The translations under genes were made by a program, and so were the position numbers. Positions 23,233-31,900 of a stretch of DNA of 64,000 nucleotides are shown one piece after another. The stretch spans positions 51,411 to 115,410 of the forward strand of contig JAGVQM010000016.1 in assembly GCA_020051695.1 (NCBI GenBank), read 5' to 3'. Numbering within the stretch: position 1 is the first letter of the stretch; each line of letters opens with the position of its first letter. Origin of the DNA: Candidatus Zixiibacteriota bacterium. Lineage in GTDB: Bacteria; Zixibacteria; MSB-5A5; WJJR01; JAJRUJ01. The notes under the pieces were generated by a model. The model ran no database searches and was not told the DNA's origin. It worked only from the letters and a program-made list of their open reading frames with translations.

Positions 23233-24228
23233 TTACGGCGTCAGGAAATCCGGGGCACGCGGCAACTCCACGGCGGCCTTAATGCTCATGCCGGTTTGCT
23301 CCAGAGCCAGGACCGATTGAATGACCCGGTCGAAACCGATGCCGCAGCCGGACGACTGGCCGTGCCCCCTTTTGAGCACCTCAAAATACCAGTCGAATTG
23401 TCCCGGGTCGACGCCGGCATCGACGAGGTGATCAAACATATACGATTGCTCAAACTGCCGGCGGCAGACATCATTCTGGCCCTCGCGGACCGCGCCGCCG
23501 ACCGATTCCCCCACGCCGGGCAGCAGCAGATCGCAACAGAGTGTTTTCTCACCCTGGCGTTTCATCGAGAAAAATTTGATCACACCACCCTCTTTCGGTT
23601 TGGGGTCAGCCGGGTACATCGTCACAAATGTCGGCCGCCGGTCGAGGATTTCGCAAATCGCCAGTTCCTCTTTGCTGCCCAGGTCGTCACCATAAAAAAT
23701 GGTGTGCCCGTTCCGCTGCAGCAATTCAATGGCGGCGCCATATTCGATACGGTTAAATGGCATCGCGGTGTACCGGTTCAACAATTCATTTCCGGCAAAA
23801 GACCGGGCAGCAGCATACATCGCTTTGAGCACCGATTCGATCAAGTCCATCAAACCGTCCAGTTCAAAGTCGCGCCCCTCGAATTCGATCAGGGTAAACT
23901 CGCATAAGTGACGGTCGGTGACCTTGCGTTCCTGGCGAAACGACGGCCCGATGGTGTATACCCGGTTATGCGCGTGAGTGAACGCCTCGAGGTACAACTG
24001 CCCGGTCTGGCGCAGGAACATGTTCATCTCGCCGCCTGCCGGATTATACATTTTCACCGGCATGGCATTGGGGAACCACTCGCACGAGCCGGTCGCCCCG
24101 GTGATGTGCGGGACATTTATTTCGAGAAATTCATTGTCCGCAAACCACGTCCGGGCAGCGGTCAAAAGTGAAGCCCGCAACTGGGTCAGGCGCTGGAAAT
24201 CACCGCGCAGGACAGAGACATGACGCAT
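23233..24228 (-). CDS. AsnRS-related asparagine synthetase (archaeal AS-AR type) lacking the anticodon domain
   Basis: A 331-residue class IIb aminoacyl-tRNA synthetase core. Motif 2 (FRQERKVTDRHLCEFTLIEFE, in two parts around TDRHL) and motif 3 (SGCGIGFDRVIQSVLAL) are clear and resemble AsnRS/AspRS. The protein starts at the catalytic domain (LTAARTWFADNEFLEINVP) with no OB-fold anticodon-binding domain. Known proteins of this build, such as Pyrococcus AS-AR, make free asparagine from aspartate, ammonia and ATP. A tRNA-editing or other side function is possible. The ATG at 24228 has GGGAGG six bases upstream. An intrinsic terminator sits 13 bases before that ribosome site, so expression must depend on readthrough (attenuation). 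Confidence 0.78.
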   Translation of the reverse strand: MRHVSVLRGDFQRLTQLRASLLTAARTWFADNEFLEINVPHITGATGSCEWFPNAMPVKMYNPAGGEMNMFLRQTGQLYLEAFTHAHNRVYTIGPSFRQERKVTDRHLCEFTLIEFEGRDFELDGLMDLIESVLKAMYAAARSFAGNELLNRYTAMPFNRIEYGAAIELLQRNGHTIFYGDDLGSKEELAICEILDRRPTFVTMYPADPKPKEGGVIKFFSMKRQGEKTLCCDLLLPGVGESVGGAVREGQNDVCRRQFEQSYMFDHLVDAGVDPGQFDWYFEVLKRGHGQSSGCGIGFDRVIQSVLALEQTGMSIKAAVELPRAPDFLTP

Positions 24229-24257
24229 ACGAGAACCTCCCTGAAAAATGGTGAGCC

Positions 24258-24292
24258 AAAAAAAAACGGCCGCCCCGAAAACGGGACGGCCG
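24258..24292 (-). terminator. Intrinsic terminator in the leader of the asparagine-synthetase gene (attenuator)
   Basis: On the minus strand CGGCCGTCCCG-TTTT-CGGGGCGGCCG pairs over 11 bp (one G-U) and is followed by nine T. It ends 30 bases before the start codon at 24228, leaving no room for a separate promoter. Confidence 0.85.
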
Positions 24293-24325
24293 CGATCAGC
24301 CGCAGCCGGACAAACCAACGCACAA

Positions 24326-24403
24326 CTACTCCGCACCGACCGTTCCCTCCACTGAGGGTTGCACCAGCGGCTCGGTGATGTTTTGCGTATATTTCACCCT
24401 CAC
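24326..24403 (-). CDS. Candidate leader peptide / small ORF upstream of the attenuator
   Basis: A 25-codon frame from a GTG at 24403, or 23 codons from a GTG at 24397 preceded by AGGA, reads VKYTQNITEPLVQPSVEG and ends with TAG 33 bases before the terminator stem. It has one Asn codon and one Gln pair, not a clear run of regulatory codons. It may be a leader peptide or chance; an in-frame TTG further upstream would make it 36 codons. Confidence 0.3.
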   Translation of the reverse strand: MRVKYTQNITEPLVQPSVEGTVGAE

Positions 24404-24575
24404 GATCCTGCAATCTCCCTTGTCGTCCGCGCACAATCAGGCGCAGAATTACACCTTCAGGCGAACAAGCCCCGTCTTATATCTTGTCCGTTAAAGCAGG
24501 AGGTTACCCAGAGAAAAAAGGCAAGTCAAGGATTTTTTTCGCTTCCATCGTTTTTTTTTCGCAGGTCAGACCCGG

Positions 24576-25739
24576 TCAACTCCACACTCCGGGGACCGGA
24601 CTATGGCAATAGCCGCACCGCCCGTCCGTGAGATGGAACTCCGTGATCCGGAAACCGTAACGGCCGATCACGATTTTTCCACATGAACCGCAATATGTGT
24701 GTTCACGCTGATGCCCGGGGACATTGCCGATATACACATATTTCAAGCCGGCTGCCGTGGCGACAGCGCAGGCGGTTTCCAGAGTCGGCAACGGCGTCGG
24801 CGGCAGGTTCTTCAATAGATACTGCGGATGAAACCGCGTGAAATGTAGCGGGACCTCCGTGCCGAGTTCGGTTTTGATCCAACTGCATAAATCGGCAAAT
24901 TCCTGTTCGGAATCATTGAGTGTGGGCACCACCAGATACACAATCTCCAGCCATAACCCTTGTCTTTTAATCGTCACCAGCGCGTCGAGCACGGGCCGCA
25001 ATTCACCGTGGACGATATCATGATAGTATGTTTCGGAAAATGATTTGAGATCGACTTTGACGGCATCCAACACCCCGCATAATTCAATCAACGGCTGCTG
25101 CTGAATGTGCCCGCCGGTGATCATCACACTGCGCACGCCGTGCTGCCGGCCCAGCCGGGCGGTGTCGTACATATACTCATAGAAGATGACCGGTTCGGAA
25201 TAGGTGTAGGCAATGACTGCAGCCTTGCTTTGCAGCGCGCCCTCGACCACCATCTCCGGCGGCAGATCGATGTTGCGTGTTTGTTCGGGGCGAAATTGCG
25301 AGATATCCCAATTCTGGCAAAATTTGCAGTTCACGTTGCAACCGGCGGTGGCGATGGAAAACGCCGGTTGGCCCGGCAGGTAATGAAACAACGGCTTTTT
25401 TTCGATCGGATCGACGTTGACCGCACAGGGCAAACCATATACGAGAGTTTTGTAAACACCGGCGTGATTTTCACGTACGCCGCAGTACCCGCGTTCAAGG
25501 TCGCCCACCCGACATTCCCGAGGGCAGAGCTTGCAAACGATCTCGTTGTCCTCGAGCTTATCGTAATAGCGCGCCTCGACGTCGGAGAGCTTTGTCGCGG
25601 GGCTCAGCGCGATAGCGTTCCCGATCTGGGCCAGGGCGCCGGAGACGCCGCCCAACCCGCCGGCGGCGCACAACCCTCCGGTAGTCGCGGCAACACGGCA
25701 AAAACTCCGCCGGGAGAGACTCAGAAACTTGCGGTTCAT
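24576..25739 (-). CDS. amrS: AmmeMemoRadiSam-system radical SAM protein with Tat-type signal
   Basis: A 387-residue radical SAM protein. The N-terminus has a twin-arginine pattern (SLSRRSFCRVAATTGGL) and a hydrophobic Ala/Gly-rich segment, so export is predicted. An upstream Cys-rich region (CKLCPRECRVGDLERGYCGV) is followed by the radical SAM motif CNVNCKFCQNWD (Cys spacing CxxxCxxC) and by ITGGHIQQQPL. The C-terminal part has a zinc-ribbon-like CGSCGK and CGYCHS pair. This is the pyruvate-formate-lyase-activase-like member of the AmmeMemoRadiSam system. Its start overlaps the DUF362 gene stop (ATGA), and the AmrB/AmrA partner is divergent. The function of the system is not established. Radical SAM proteins are normally cytoplasmic, so a Tat signal is notable. 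Confidence 0.87.
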   Translation of the reverse strand: MNRKFLSLSRRSFCRVAATTGGLCAAGGLGGVSGALAQIGNAIALSPATKLSDVEARYYDKLEDNEIVCKLCPRECRVGDLERGYCGVRENHAGVYKTLVYGLPCAVNVDPIEKKPLFHYLPGQPAFSIATAGCNVNCKFCQNWDISQFRPEQTRNIDLPPEMVVEGALQSKAAVIAYTYSEPVIFYEYMYDTARLGRQHGVRSVMITGGHIQQQPLIELCGVLDAVKVDLKSFSETYYHDIVHGELRPVLDALVTIKRQGLWLEIVYLVVPTLNDSEQEFADLCSWIKTELGTEVPLHFTRFHPQYLLKNLPPTPLPTLETACAVATAAGLKYVYIGNVPGHQREHTYCGSCGKIVIGRYGFRITEFHLTDGRCGYCHSPVPGVWS

Positions 25740-26644
25740 ATCGTGTGCTCGATCAACTCGATCTTTTCCCATGAGGCGTGGCCCAGGGCGTACTTATCAC
25801 CGGCGGCCGTGGCCAGCCACGCCGGGTGCCGCCCCTCACGCGCCAAGGGCTTCTTGCCGTGTGCGGCGCGAATTTTTTCCAGAACGGACAAGGCGACAAA
25901 ATCAACAGCTACCGGGTCGCTGCCCAGGATCAGGCCGCCGTATTCCTCGACGAATCCGGGGTTGTACGCCGGCCCGCCATGATATTGCACAATCAGGCAA
26001 TCCATGATCGTCAGTTTGTTTCTTTCGCGAATTTCCGGCAGGGCGTTGACTGCGGCAACATGCGGGTCACAATGATTGTCGTGGTATTTGTTCGGATTGT
26101 GAATGGCGCCATAGTAGTTTTTCATCCCCCCGGCCAATCCGGCCAGTGAGTGGTCCTTGAGGACCGGCAGGTTGATATTCACCTCGACGCCAAGGAGGAT
26201 ATTGGACAACAACGACCCGCTGCTGCCGATGGGGTAGAGTTTCTCGGAATATCCTATCCCCGCAGCGTCGGTCCCCAAACAGCGCGGCCCGGACTTGAAC
26301 ATGTTGGTGCTGTAGCCCGCGCGCTGGAGTTCGTCGGTTGACCGTTCCCAAACAGTGATGTCCTTTCCGGCCACGCCCGCTTGTTGCAAGCGGCCGACCA
26401 GGGCTTCCACGAGCAGCGGTTGCGTGACCGCCACACGTTTGGCCAGACAATTGACTTTCATCCCGACCGTTTGTCCGGGTCGAACATACGCGGCAAGTGC
26501 GGCGGCAGCGTCGCGGGCCCCGCCGAATAATTGTAACCCGGTCTGCAGAAGATCATCAATTGCCTCGGCCTGCAGCTCCCCGGGTCCGTTGAAGACTTTC
26601 GCCGAGCGGACCGCGATTACTTTTGATTTTGTGGACTGCGCCAT
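25736..26644 (-). CDS. DUF362 domain protein
   Basis: A 302-residue DUF362 protein. Typical segments are VRPGQTVGMKVNCLAKR (~53-69), NILLGVEVNINLPVLKDHSLAG, GGMKNYYGAIHNPNKYH and LILGSDPVAVDFVALSVLEK. DUF362 proteins often carry ferredoxin domains; this one does not. It is translationally coupled to the radical SAM gene and divergent from the AmrB-AmrA fusion, 99 bases away, so it is probably part of the same functional unit. Family function is unknown. It has no clear signal peptide, unlike its neighbours. Confidence 0.85.
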   Translation of the reverse strand: MAQSTKSKVIAVRSAKVFNGPGELQAEAIDDLLQTGLQLFGGARDAAAALAAYVRPGQTVGMKVNCLAKRVAVTQPLLVEALVGRLQQAGVAGKDITVWERSTDELQRAGYSTNMFKSGPRCLGTDAAGIGYSEKLYPIGSSGSLLSNILLGVEVNINLPVLKDHSLAGLAGGMKNYYGAIHNPNKYHDNHCDPHVAAVNALPEIRERNKLTIMDCLIVQYHGGPAYNPGFVEEYGGLILGSDPVAVDFVALSVLEKIRAAHGKKPLAREGRHPAWLATAAGDKYALGHASWEKIELIEHTI

Positions 26645-26743
26645 ATATTAACCCGGCGGTATAAGCCGTTGGGGGTACATCTCGCCCAACAATAATGTAT
26701 ACACCTCCCCCACGGCGATGAAGTATATTTTTTCTTGAGGGAC

Positions 26744-28291
26744 ATGAAGCGGATGAAAACGATCCATAAAAGTTTAATCCCGGCTGGTGTGCTGATCGCG
26801 GCAATCTGGATGGTGAACATCGGATTGCCGGGCAACGCGCAGGCACAAGCCGTCCCAGCAGGCGCCCACATCAAGGAATCCGTGGTGGCCGGGCAATTTT
26901 ACCCTGCCGATTCGGCAGAGCTGGCGCGGGAAATCGACGGTTATCTGCAGCAGGCACAGCCGGAACTTGCCGAAAACGAGCGGCCGGTGGCGCTGATTGT
27001 CCCGCATGCCGGGATCATGTTTTCGGGGCCGGTCGCCGCGCACGCGTACCAGGTATTAAGAGAAGTCCAGCCGACCACGATTGTGTTGGTCGGCCCCAGC
27101 CATCGTGTTGCATTTCATGGAATTTCAGTATACGACCGGGGATCTTTCCGTACGCCGCTGGGTCTGGTCCCGGTGGATACGCTGCTGGCGCGAGAGCTTG
27201 CCGCCCAATCGAATGACATCCGTTTTTACCCTGCGGCCTTTGCCCAGGAACATAATATTGAGGTGCAACTCCCGTTCATTCAGCGGGTATGCCCCCATGC
27301 CGCGATTGTCCCGCTGGTTACGGGCTCCCAAACGCCGGAGGAAGTGGGTACGCTGCGAGAAATACTGGCCCGGACTTTGCCCGGCAGGAAGGTGATGCTG
27401 ATTGCTTCGACGGATTTGTCTCACTATTACCCGGCGGCCAGGGCGATCAAACTTGACGAAGTATGTATGGATGATGTCCGGATGCTTGACGGGGAGAAAT
27501 TACTGAGAGATCTGGCCTCCGGCAAGACCGAGATGTGCGGCGGCGGGCCGGCAGCGGCGGTGCTGCTTGCCGCCCGGGATTTGGGCGCGGACGTGGGCCG
27601 GGTCCTGAAATACGGCGATTCGGGTGATGTCGGGGCCGGGGACAAATCACAAGTGGTCGGCTACCTGGCCGCAGTATTGATTGATACCACGTCGCGGGCC
27701 GAAAAACGAAAACAAGCAAGGGAGGATGAAGGAGCAGTCATGGAGCTTACCTCCGAACAAAAAAAATATCTCCTGACAGTCGCCCGGGAGACCATCGAAT
27801 ATTTTCTGCTTAACGGCGCATTGAAAGAATGGCCCAATGATGACCCGGCACTGGCTGATACGCGGGGGGCGTTCGTGACGCTGAAAAAGTATGGGGAATT
27901 GCGCGGGTGTATCGGGCATGTCGAGGCCACGGTCCCTTTGCTGGAGACAGTTGCCGCCTGCGCTGTCTCCTCGGCGGTCCGCGATCCCCGCTTCCCCCCG
28001 GTGGACCTTACCGAGCTTCCCGACTTGCATATCGAGATTTCGGTACTGACCAAACCGACGCCGGTGAGTGATCTGGAAAGCATTGTCGTGGGCCGGGACG
28101 GGTTAATTATCAGCAAAGGCGTGCACAAGGGCCTGCTTTTGCCCCAAGTACCGGTGGAGCAGGATTGGGACCGGGAAGAATATCTGCGTTATCTGTGCCG
28201 CAAGGCGGGGCTGGGCCCGGAGGAATACAAATCAGGCGCCACAATTTTACGTTTTCAGGCGTTGGTGTTCGGTGAGGATGAGACGTGGTAA
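26744..28291 (+). CDS. AmrB-AmrA (MEMO1-AMMECR1) fusion with N-terminal signal peptide
   Basis: About 515 residues. A hydrophobic signal (SLIPAGVLIAAIWMVNIGL, then GNAQAQA) is followed by a MEMO1/AmrB domain (ESVVAGQFYPADSAELAREI ~40-60, LIVPHAGIMFSGPVAAHAY, TIVLVGPSHRVAF, IASTDLSHYYPA), whose fold resembles non-haem-iron dioxygenases. From ~340 an AMMECR1/AmrA domain follows (GAFVTLKKYGELRGCIGHVE, SSAVRDPRFPPV, LLLPQVPVEQDWDREEYL). These are usually separate cytoplasmic proteins; here they are fused and predicted to be exported, as is the radical SAM partner. Start choice: ATG 26744 with GAGGG upstream; TTG 26735 and ATG 26753 are also in frame. Confidence 0.88.
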   Translation: MKRMKTIHKSLIPAGVLIAAIWMVNIGLPGNAQAQAVPAGAHIKESVVAGQFYPADSAELAREIDGYLQQAQPELAENERPVALIVPHAGIMFSGPVAAHAYQVLREVQPTTIVLVGPSHRVAFHGISVYDRGSFRTPLGLVPVDTLLARELAAQSNDIRFYPAAFAQEHNIEVQLPFIQRVCPHAAIVPLVTGSQTPEEVGTLREILARTLPGRKVMLIASTDLSHYYPAARAIKLDEVCMDDVRMLDGEKLLRDLASGKTEMCGGGPAAAVLLAARDLGADVGRVLKYGDSGDVGAGDKSQVVGYLAAVLIDTTSRAEKRKQAREDEGAVMELTSEQKKYLLTVARETIEYFLLNGALKEWPNDDPALADTRGAFVTLKKYGELRGCIGHVEATVPLLETVAACAVSSAVRDPRFPPVDLTELPDLHIEISVLTKPTPVSDLESIVVGRDGLIISKGVHKGLLLPQVPVEQDWDREEYLRYLCRKAGLGPEEYKSGATILRFQALVFGEDETW

Positions 28292-28310
28292 TAATCCGGA
28301 AACCACTGGC

Positions 28311-30170
28311 TTATTTCAACAACACCATCTTCCGCGTCTCGCTGAATTCCCCGGTCTGCAACCGGTAGAAATAAATGCCGCTGGCCGCCGGTTGATTGTC
28401 GCGGTCTTTCCCATCCCACACCACCGATCCCCGGCCTGTCGGATAATGGGTGCTGACCAGTTCCCTGACAAGCGTGCCCCGCAGATCGTAAACATTTAGC
28501 GTCACAAACCCCGGCTGGAGTAAGACGAATTCGATGCGGGTCTCCGGATTGAAGGGATTGGGATAATTCTGCGCCAGCGAAAATAAGCGGGGGGGCGCGG
28601 CCTGTTGCTCGTCACCAAGAATGCCTGATGGCCCCAATGACACCTCGGCTGTTGCGGATTGTACATCATTGTATGTATTGTCGTCGCCGGCCAGGATGGA
28701 TGCCGCAGTTACCATAAACTGCTCGCCCTCCGCACCGGTGACCGTCCAGGGGGTGAACTCAAGCTGCAAACTGTCCCCGCCGGGAAGCGCGTTCACCGCC
28801 ACGGTATCGGCATAGACCGCGATGCCGCCTCGCTCAATCAGGCAAGCCACCGAAAAACTCAGCGCTGAGCCACGGTAATTCTTCACGGTCGCAAGCGGGA
28901 CATACACCGAGTCCGGTTGCACAACGGACGGGATGCCGACCGCCGCCACGCCGACATCCGGAGCGCCGGTGCCGAACGCATAGAGCTGACCGTCAAAACA
29001 CCCGATGTACAGCATACCGTTGCCGTCGATAGTCGGTGAGGATTCAAAACCGCTGCCGGCGCGGTAAGTCCATTTGACGGTGCCGTCCGGATGCAAGGCG
29101 TAGAGGGTCGAATCGCGCGAACCGAAATAAATGGTCCCGTCGCCGTCCACTGTCGGCGAGCCGTCCACGGCGCCGCCAGTTTGAAACTTCCACCGCAGAA
29201 TACCCTCATTACCGGCATCGGTGACGGCGTACATATGCCTATCGTATGAGCCAAAATAGACGGTGCCGTCTTGGCCGATGGCCGGGGAAGACTCAACCCC
29301 GCTCGCGGTGGAAAACGCCCATTTGCGGGAGCCGTCGGGATTAAACGCCCAGAAACTGGTGTCGATATCGACGGGTGTTTGCCCCTGGGCGCCGAACTGG
29401 TCCGAACCGACGTAAATGGTGCCGTCTTCTCCAACGGCAGGTGAGCTGTCGACCAGATGGTCGTCATAAAACACACCGGTCGGCGCCGCCCAAAGCAGGT
29501 GCTTTTGCACCGGGTCGAAAGCATATAAATTGTGATCTTTCGAACCGATGTACACCGTACCGTCATCCCCAATAGCCGGTGAGGAGATTATGCACCAGCC
29601 GGTCTGGTATTTCCAGTCGATCGAGCCGTCAGGATCGACTGCATAAAAATAGAAACTCGGACTACCAACATAAATGGTGCCATCGTCCCCCAATGCCGGT
29701 GAACTCAACAGAAAAAAATACTCCAGGTACGTTCGCCATTTTGATTTGGCATAGGTCAGCGAATCCTCCAGCGCATACAGGTAACCACCCAGCGAGGAGG
29801 CATACAAAGTACCGTCCGGTCCGAGGGTCGGGGAGGAAAAGATGCCTTTCTGCGTGCAAAATCGCCATTTCAGTGTACCGTCCGGGCGCAACGCCAGCAG
29901 GCAGGAGTCGGCAAACGAGATAAACGCATAATACCAGCCCACTCCGGCATAAATTGTGCCGTCGGGACCGATGGTCGGGGATGAGGCAATCCCCTGATCG
30001 GTCGGATAACTCCAGGAGACCACCGGCGCGGCCGGTCCGGTATAGGGCGTGCGCGCGGTATGTTGACGGTCATGGCGGAACATCGGCCAGGGACTGTCTG
30101 CCGCATAGCATAAGGGGGCCGCAAGACTCAACATGAGTACGATAGCGGTAATCCGGCCAGCATAGCGCAT
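28311..30170 (-). CDS. Secreted PQQ-like beta-propeller protein with T9SS-type sorting domain
   Basis: About 619 residues. A signal peptide (ITAIVLMLSLAAPLCYA) is followed by roughly ten repeats of the form GSSPAIGDDGTIYVGS with partner strands such as LYAFDPVQKHLLWAAPTG, i.e. a PQQ-type propeller. No quinoprotein active site is evident. A CARDB-like linker (VGVAAVGIPSVVQPDSVYV) precedes a C-terminal FlgD-like/Por sorting domain: SLAQNYPNPFNPETRIEF, then GIYFYRLQTGEFSETRKMVLLK in two parts. It should be exported and attached to or released from the cell surface by a type IX-like route. GAGG nine bases upstream supports the ATG at 30170. Confidence 0.88.
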   Translation of the reverse strand: MRYAGRITAIVLMLSLAAPLCYAADSPWPMFRHDRQHTARTPYTGPAAPVVSWSYPTDQGIASSPTIGPDGTIYAGVGWYYAFISFADSCLLALRPDGTLKWRFCTQKGIFSSPTLGPDGTLYASSLGGYLYALEDSLTYAKSKWRTYLEYFFLLSSPALGDDGTIYVGSPSFYFYAVDPDGSIDWKYQTGWCIISSPAIGDDGTVYIGSKDHNLYAFDPVQKHLLWAAPTGVFYDDHLVDSSPAVGEDGTIYVGSDQFGAQGQTPVDIDTSFWAFNPDGSRKWAFSTASGVESSPAIGQDGTVYFGSYDRHMYAVTDAGNEGILRWKFQTGGAVDGSPTVDGDGTIYFGSRDSTLYALHPDGTVKWTYRAGSGFESSPTIDGNGMLYIGCFDGQLYAFGTGAPDVGVAAVGIPSVVQPDSVYVPLATVKNYRGSALSFSVACLIERGGIAVYADTVAVNALPGGDSLQLEFTPWTVTGAEGEQFMVTAASILAGDDNTYNDVQSATAEVSLGPSGILGDEQQAAPPRLFSLAQNYPNPFNPETRIEFVLLQPGFVTLNVYDLRGTLVRELVSTHYPTGRGSVVWDGKDRDNQPAASGIYFYRLQTGEFSETRKMVLLK

Positions 30171-30363
30171 GAATATCATCCTCGCCGTCTCCCGATGATC
30201 TACCCCTCAGCGTTTCCATTCCGGCCGGACATTCTTCGTCCGGCCGCAATACCATTAATACGATGTAAATACTCCGATATAAGATATCATAATCAAAGCT
30301 GCGCAATTAACCGTTCGGACCACTTCGCGGCAAACCGGAGAAACCGACGAGTTGACCGGGGTT

Positions 30364-30738
30364 TTATCGTCCGCCCAGCCAGAGCAGGATGGCAATCGCG
30401 GCAAAAACGTACCAGGAAAAATGCCGTGCCCGAGTCAAGACCAGCGACAGAACCGCACTTGCGGCGAAGGTCGCGGCGGCGGCTTCGGACATGGCGGCAA
30501 TTGCTGAATCCGCCTCAATGGTCGACCAGAAAGCAACCAGCGTGGCCAGCCCAAAGAGGACCACAGTCGTCAAGTGCCAGGCAAAACGCAGCACCCGCTC
30601 CATCGCATTTTTCCGACCCAGCAATTTGGGCAATTCTGTCCGGGACAGCGGGATAATGATCAACCACTCCCCAAGGATGGAATGGGCCAGGGCAATGCCG
30701 TACGTCAGCAACGCGGCAATAAGAAAGTAGTAGTTCAT
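30364..30738 (-). CDS. Small integral membrane protein, unassigned
   Basis: A 124-residue protein with four predicted membrane segments (YYFLIAALLTYGIALAHSI; HLTTVVLFGLATLVAFW; an Ala-rich AAAATFAASAVLSLVL; WYVFAAIAILLWLGG). A short HSILGEWLIIIPL follows the first helix. I do not recognise a family. The ATG at 30738 has AGGA just upstream. It stands alone between the propeller gene and a divergent transporter. Confidence 0.65.
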   Translation of the reverse strand: MNYYFLIAALLTYGIALAHSILGEWLIIIPLSRTELPKLLGRKNAMERVLRFAWHLTTVVLFGLATLVAFWSTIEADSAIAAMSEAAAATFAASAVLSLVLTRARHFSWYVFAAIAILLWLGGR

Positions 30739-30940
30739 TGTTTTCCTCCGCTTTCCACCGCAAAATCCAGCTTCCATTCCCGGGAGTCAAGTCGTTTCCC
30801 CGGTGACAAAATGTTGTGGGGAACCGTTCTAACCGTAGACAGCGGCGGGTCCGCAGTTTATTCTGCCGCAAACAACCAACCGGCGGAATTCTCCACAGAA
30901 TGTCCGTAATCCGGGAACACGGCGGGACCGGCGGGGTGAC

Positions 30941-31837
30941 ATGGGACTGTTGCAGAGCCACTTCGGTGAATTCCTTGCACTGACCACGGCGATCTGCTGG
31001 GCCTTTGCGGTAATCCTGTTCAAGAAAAGCGGCGAGATGGTCCACCCGCTGGCCTTGAATCTATATAAATGCACCCTGGCCGCAATCTTGTTCATTCCGA
31101 CGATTTACCTGCTCGGCGACTCGCTGTTTTGGCCGGCGTCCACAGAGGATTATCTCATTTTGCTGTTCAGCGGCATCCTGGGTATCGGCATCGCGGACAC
31201 TCTGTTTTTCATGAGCTTGAACGCCCTGGGCGCCGGGCTTTCGGCAATCGTCGACTGCCTGTACAGCCCGTTTATTATCAGCTTGTCGTTTTTCTGGCTG
31301 GGCGAATCATTAACCGAAGTGCAGTTGATCGGCGCAACGATGATTCTCTCGGCGGTTTTTGCCGTCACGCGCGAAGGACGGACACACCCGGAAGACCGCC
31401 GGCGGGTGTGGCGGGGTGTGCTGTGGGGCGCGTTGTCGATGGCCGCGACCGCAGTCGGAATTGTGTTGGCCAAGCCGATCCTCGACCGCTCACCGTTGTT
31501 GTGGGTCACGCAAATCCGCCTGTTCGGCGGGATGGCGGTGCTGGCGCTGGTCATTGCCTGCCATCCGTCGCGGCGCCGGATCATGCGCTCACTTTTCTCC
31601 ACGCAACGCTGGGGATATACCTTATCGGGATCGTTTATCGGGACTTACATCGCCATGCTGCTATGGCTGGGGGGCATGAAATATACTCAGGCCTCGACTG
31701 CCGCGGCCCTGAACCAGACGAGTAATATTTTTATTTTTATTCTGGCGGCGTTATTTCTGCGGGAACGCATGACCCTGCTGCGCATCATCGCGTTATTGAT
31801 CGGGGTGGGCGGCGCAATGCTGGTGACCTTTGGTTGA
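30941..31837 (+). CDS. EamA/DMT-family transporter
   Basis: A 298-residue inner-membrane protein with ten predicted helices in two EamA repeats. Repeat 1 begins FGEFLALTTAICWAFAVILF and ends TEVQLIGATMILSAVFAV. Repeat 2 begins VWRGVLWGALSMAATAVGIV and ends MTLLRIIALLIGVGGAMLV. DMT exporters move metabolites, often amino acids or nucleotides, out of the cell; the substrate cannot be predicted. It is monocistronic and converges with pgi. Confidence 0.9.
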   Translation: MGLLQSHFGEFLALTTAICWAFAVILFKKSGEMVHPLALNLYKCTLAAILFIPTIYLLGDSLFWPASTEDYLILLFSGILGIGIADTLFFMSLNALGAGLSAIVDCLYSPFIISLSFFWLGESLTEVQLIGATMILSAVFAVTREGRTHPEDRRRVWRGVLWGALSMAATAVGIVLAKPILDRSPLLWVTQIRLFGGMAVLALVIACHPSRRRIMRSLFSTQRWGYTLSGSFIGTYIAMLLWLGGMKYTQASTAAALNQTSNIFIFILAALFLRERMTLLRIIALLIGVGGAMLVTFG

Positions 31838-31900
31838 ACCTCCACCTGCCAGCAGCAACAGCGAAAAACCGCGCGGGACCGCTGCTGCCCGACAATCACA

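Noticed and set aside
24186..24434. 82-codon minus-strand frame spanning the attenuator
   Set aside because: It would translate the terminator stem and overlap the asparagine-synthetase start in another frame; composition is not protein-like.
24258..24480. T-box riboswitch in the leader of the AsnRS-related gene
   Set aside because: The leader has a terminator but no recognisable T-box bulge sequence (the conserved GGUGGNACCRCG type) and no clear specifier stem.
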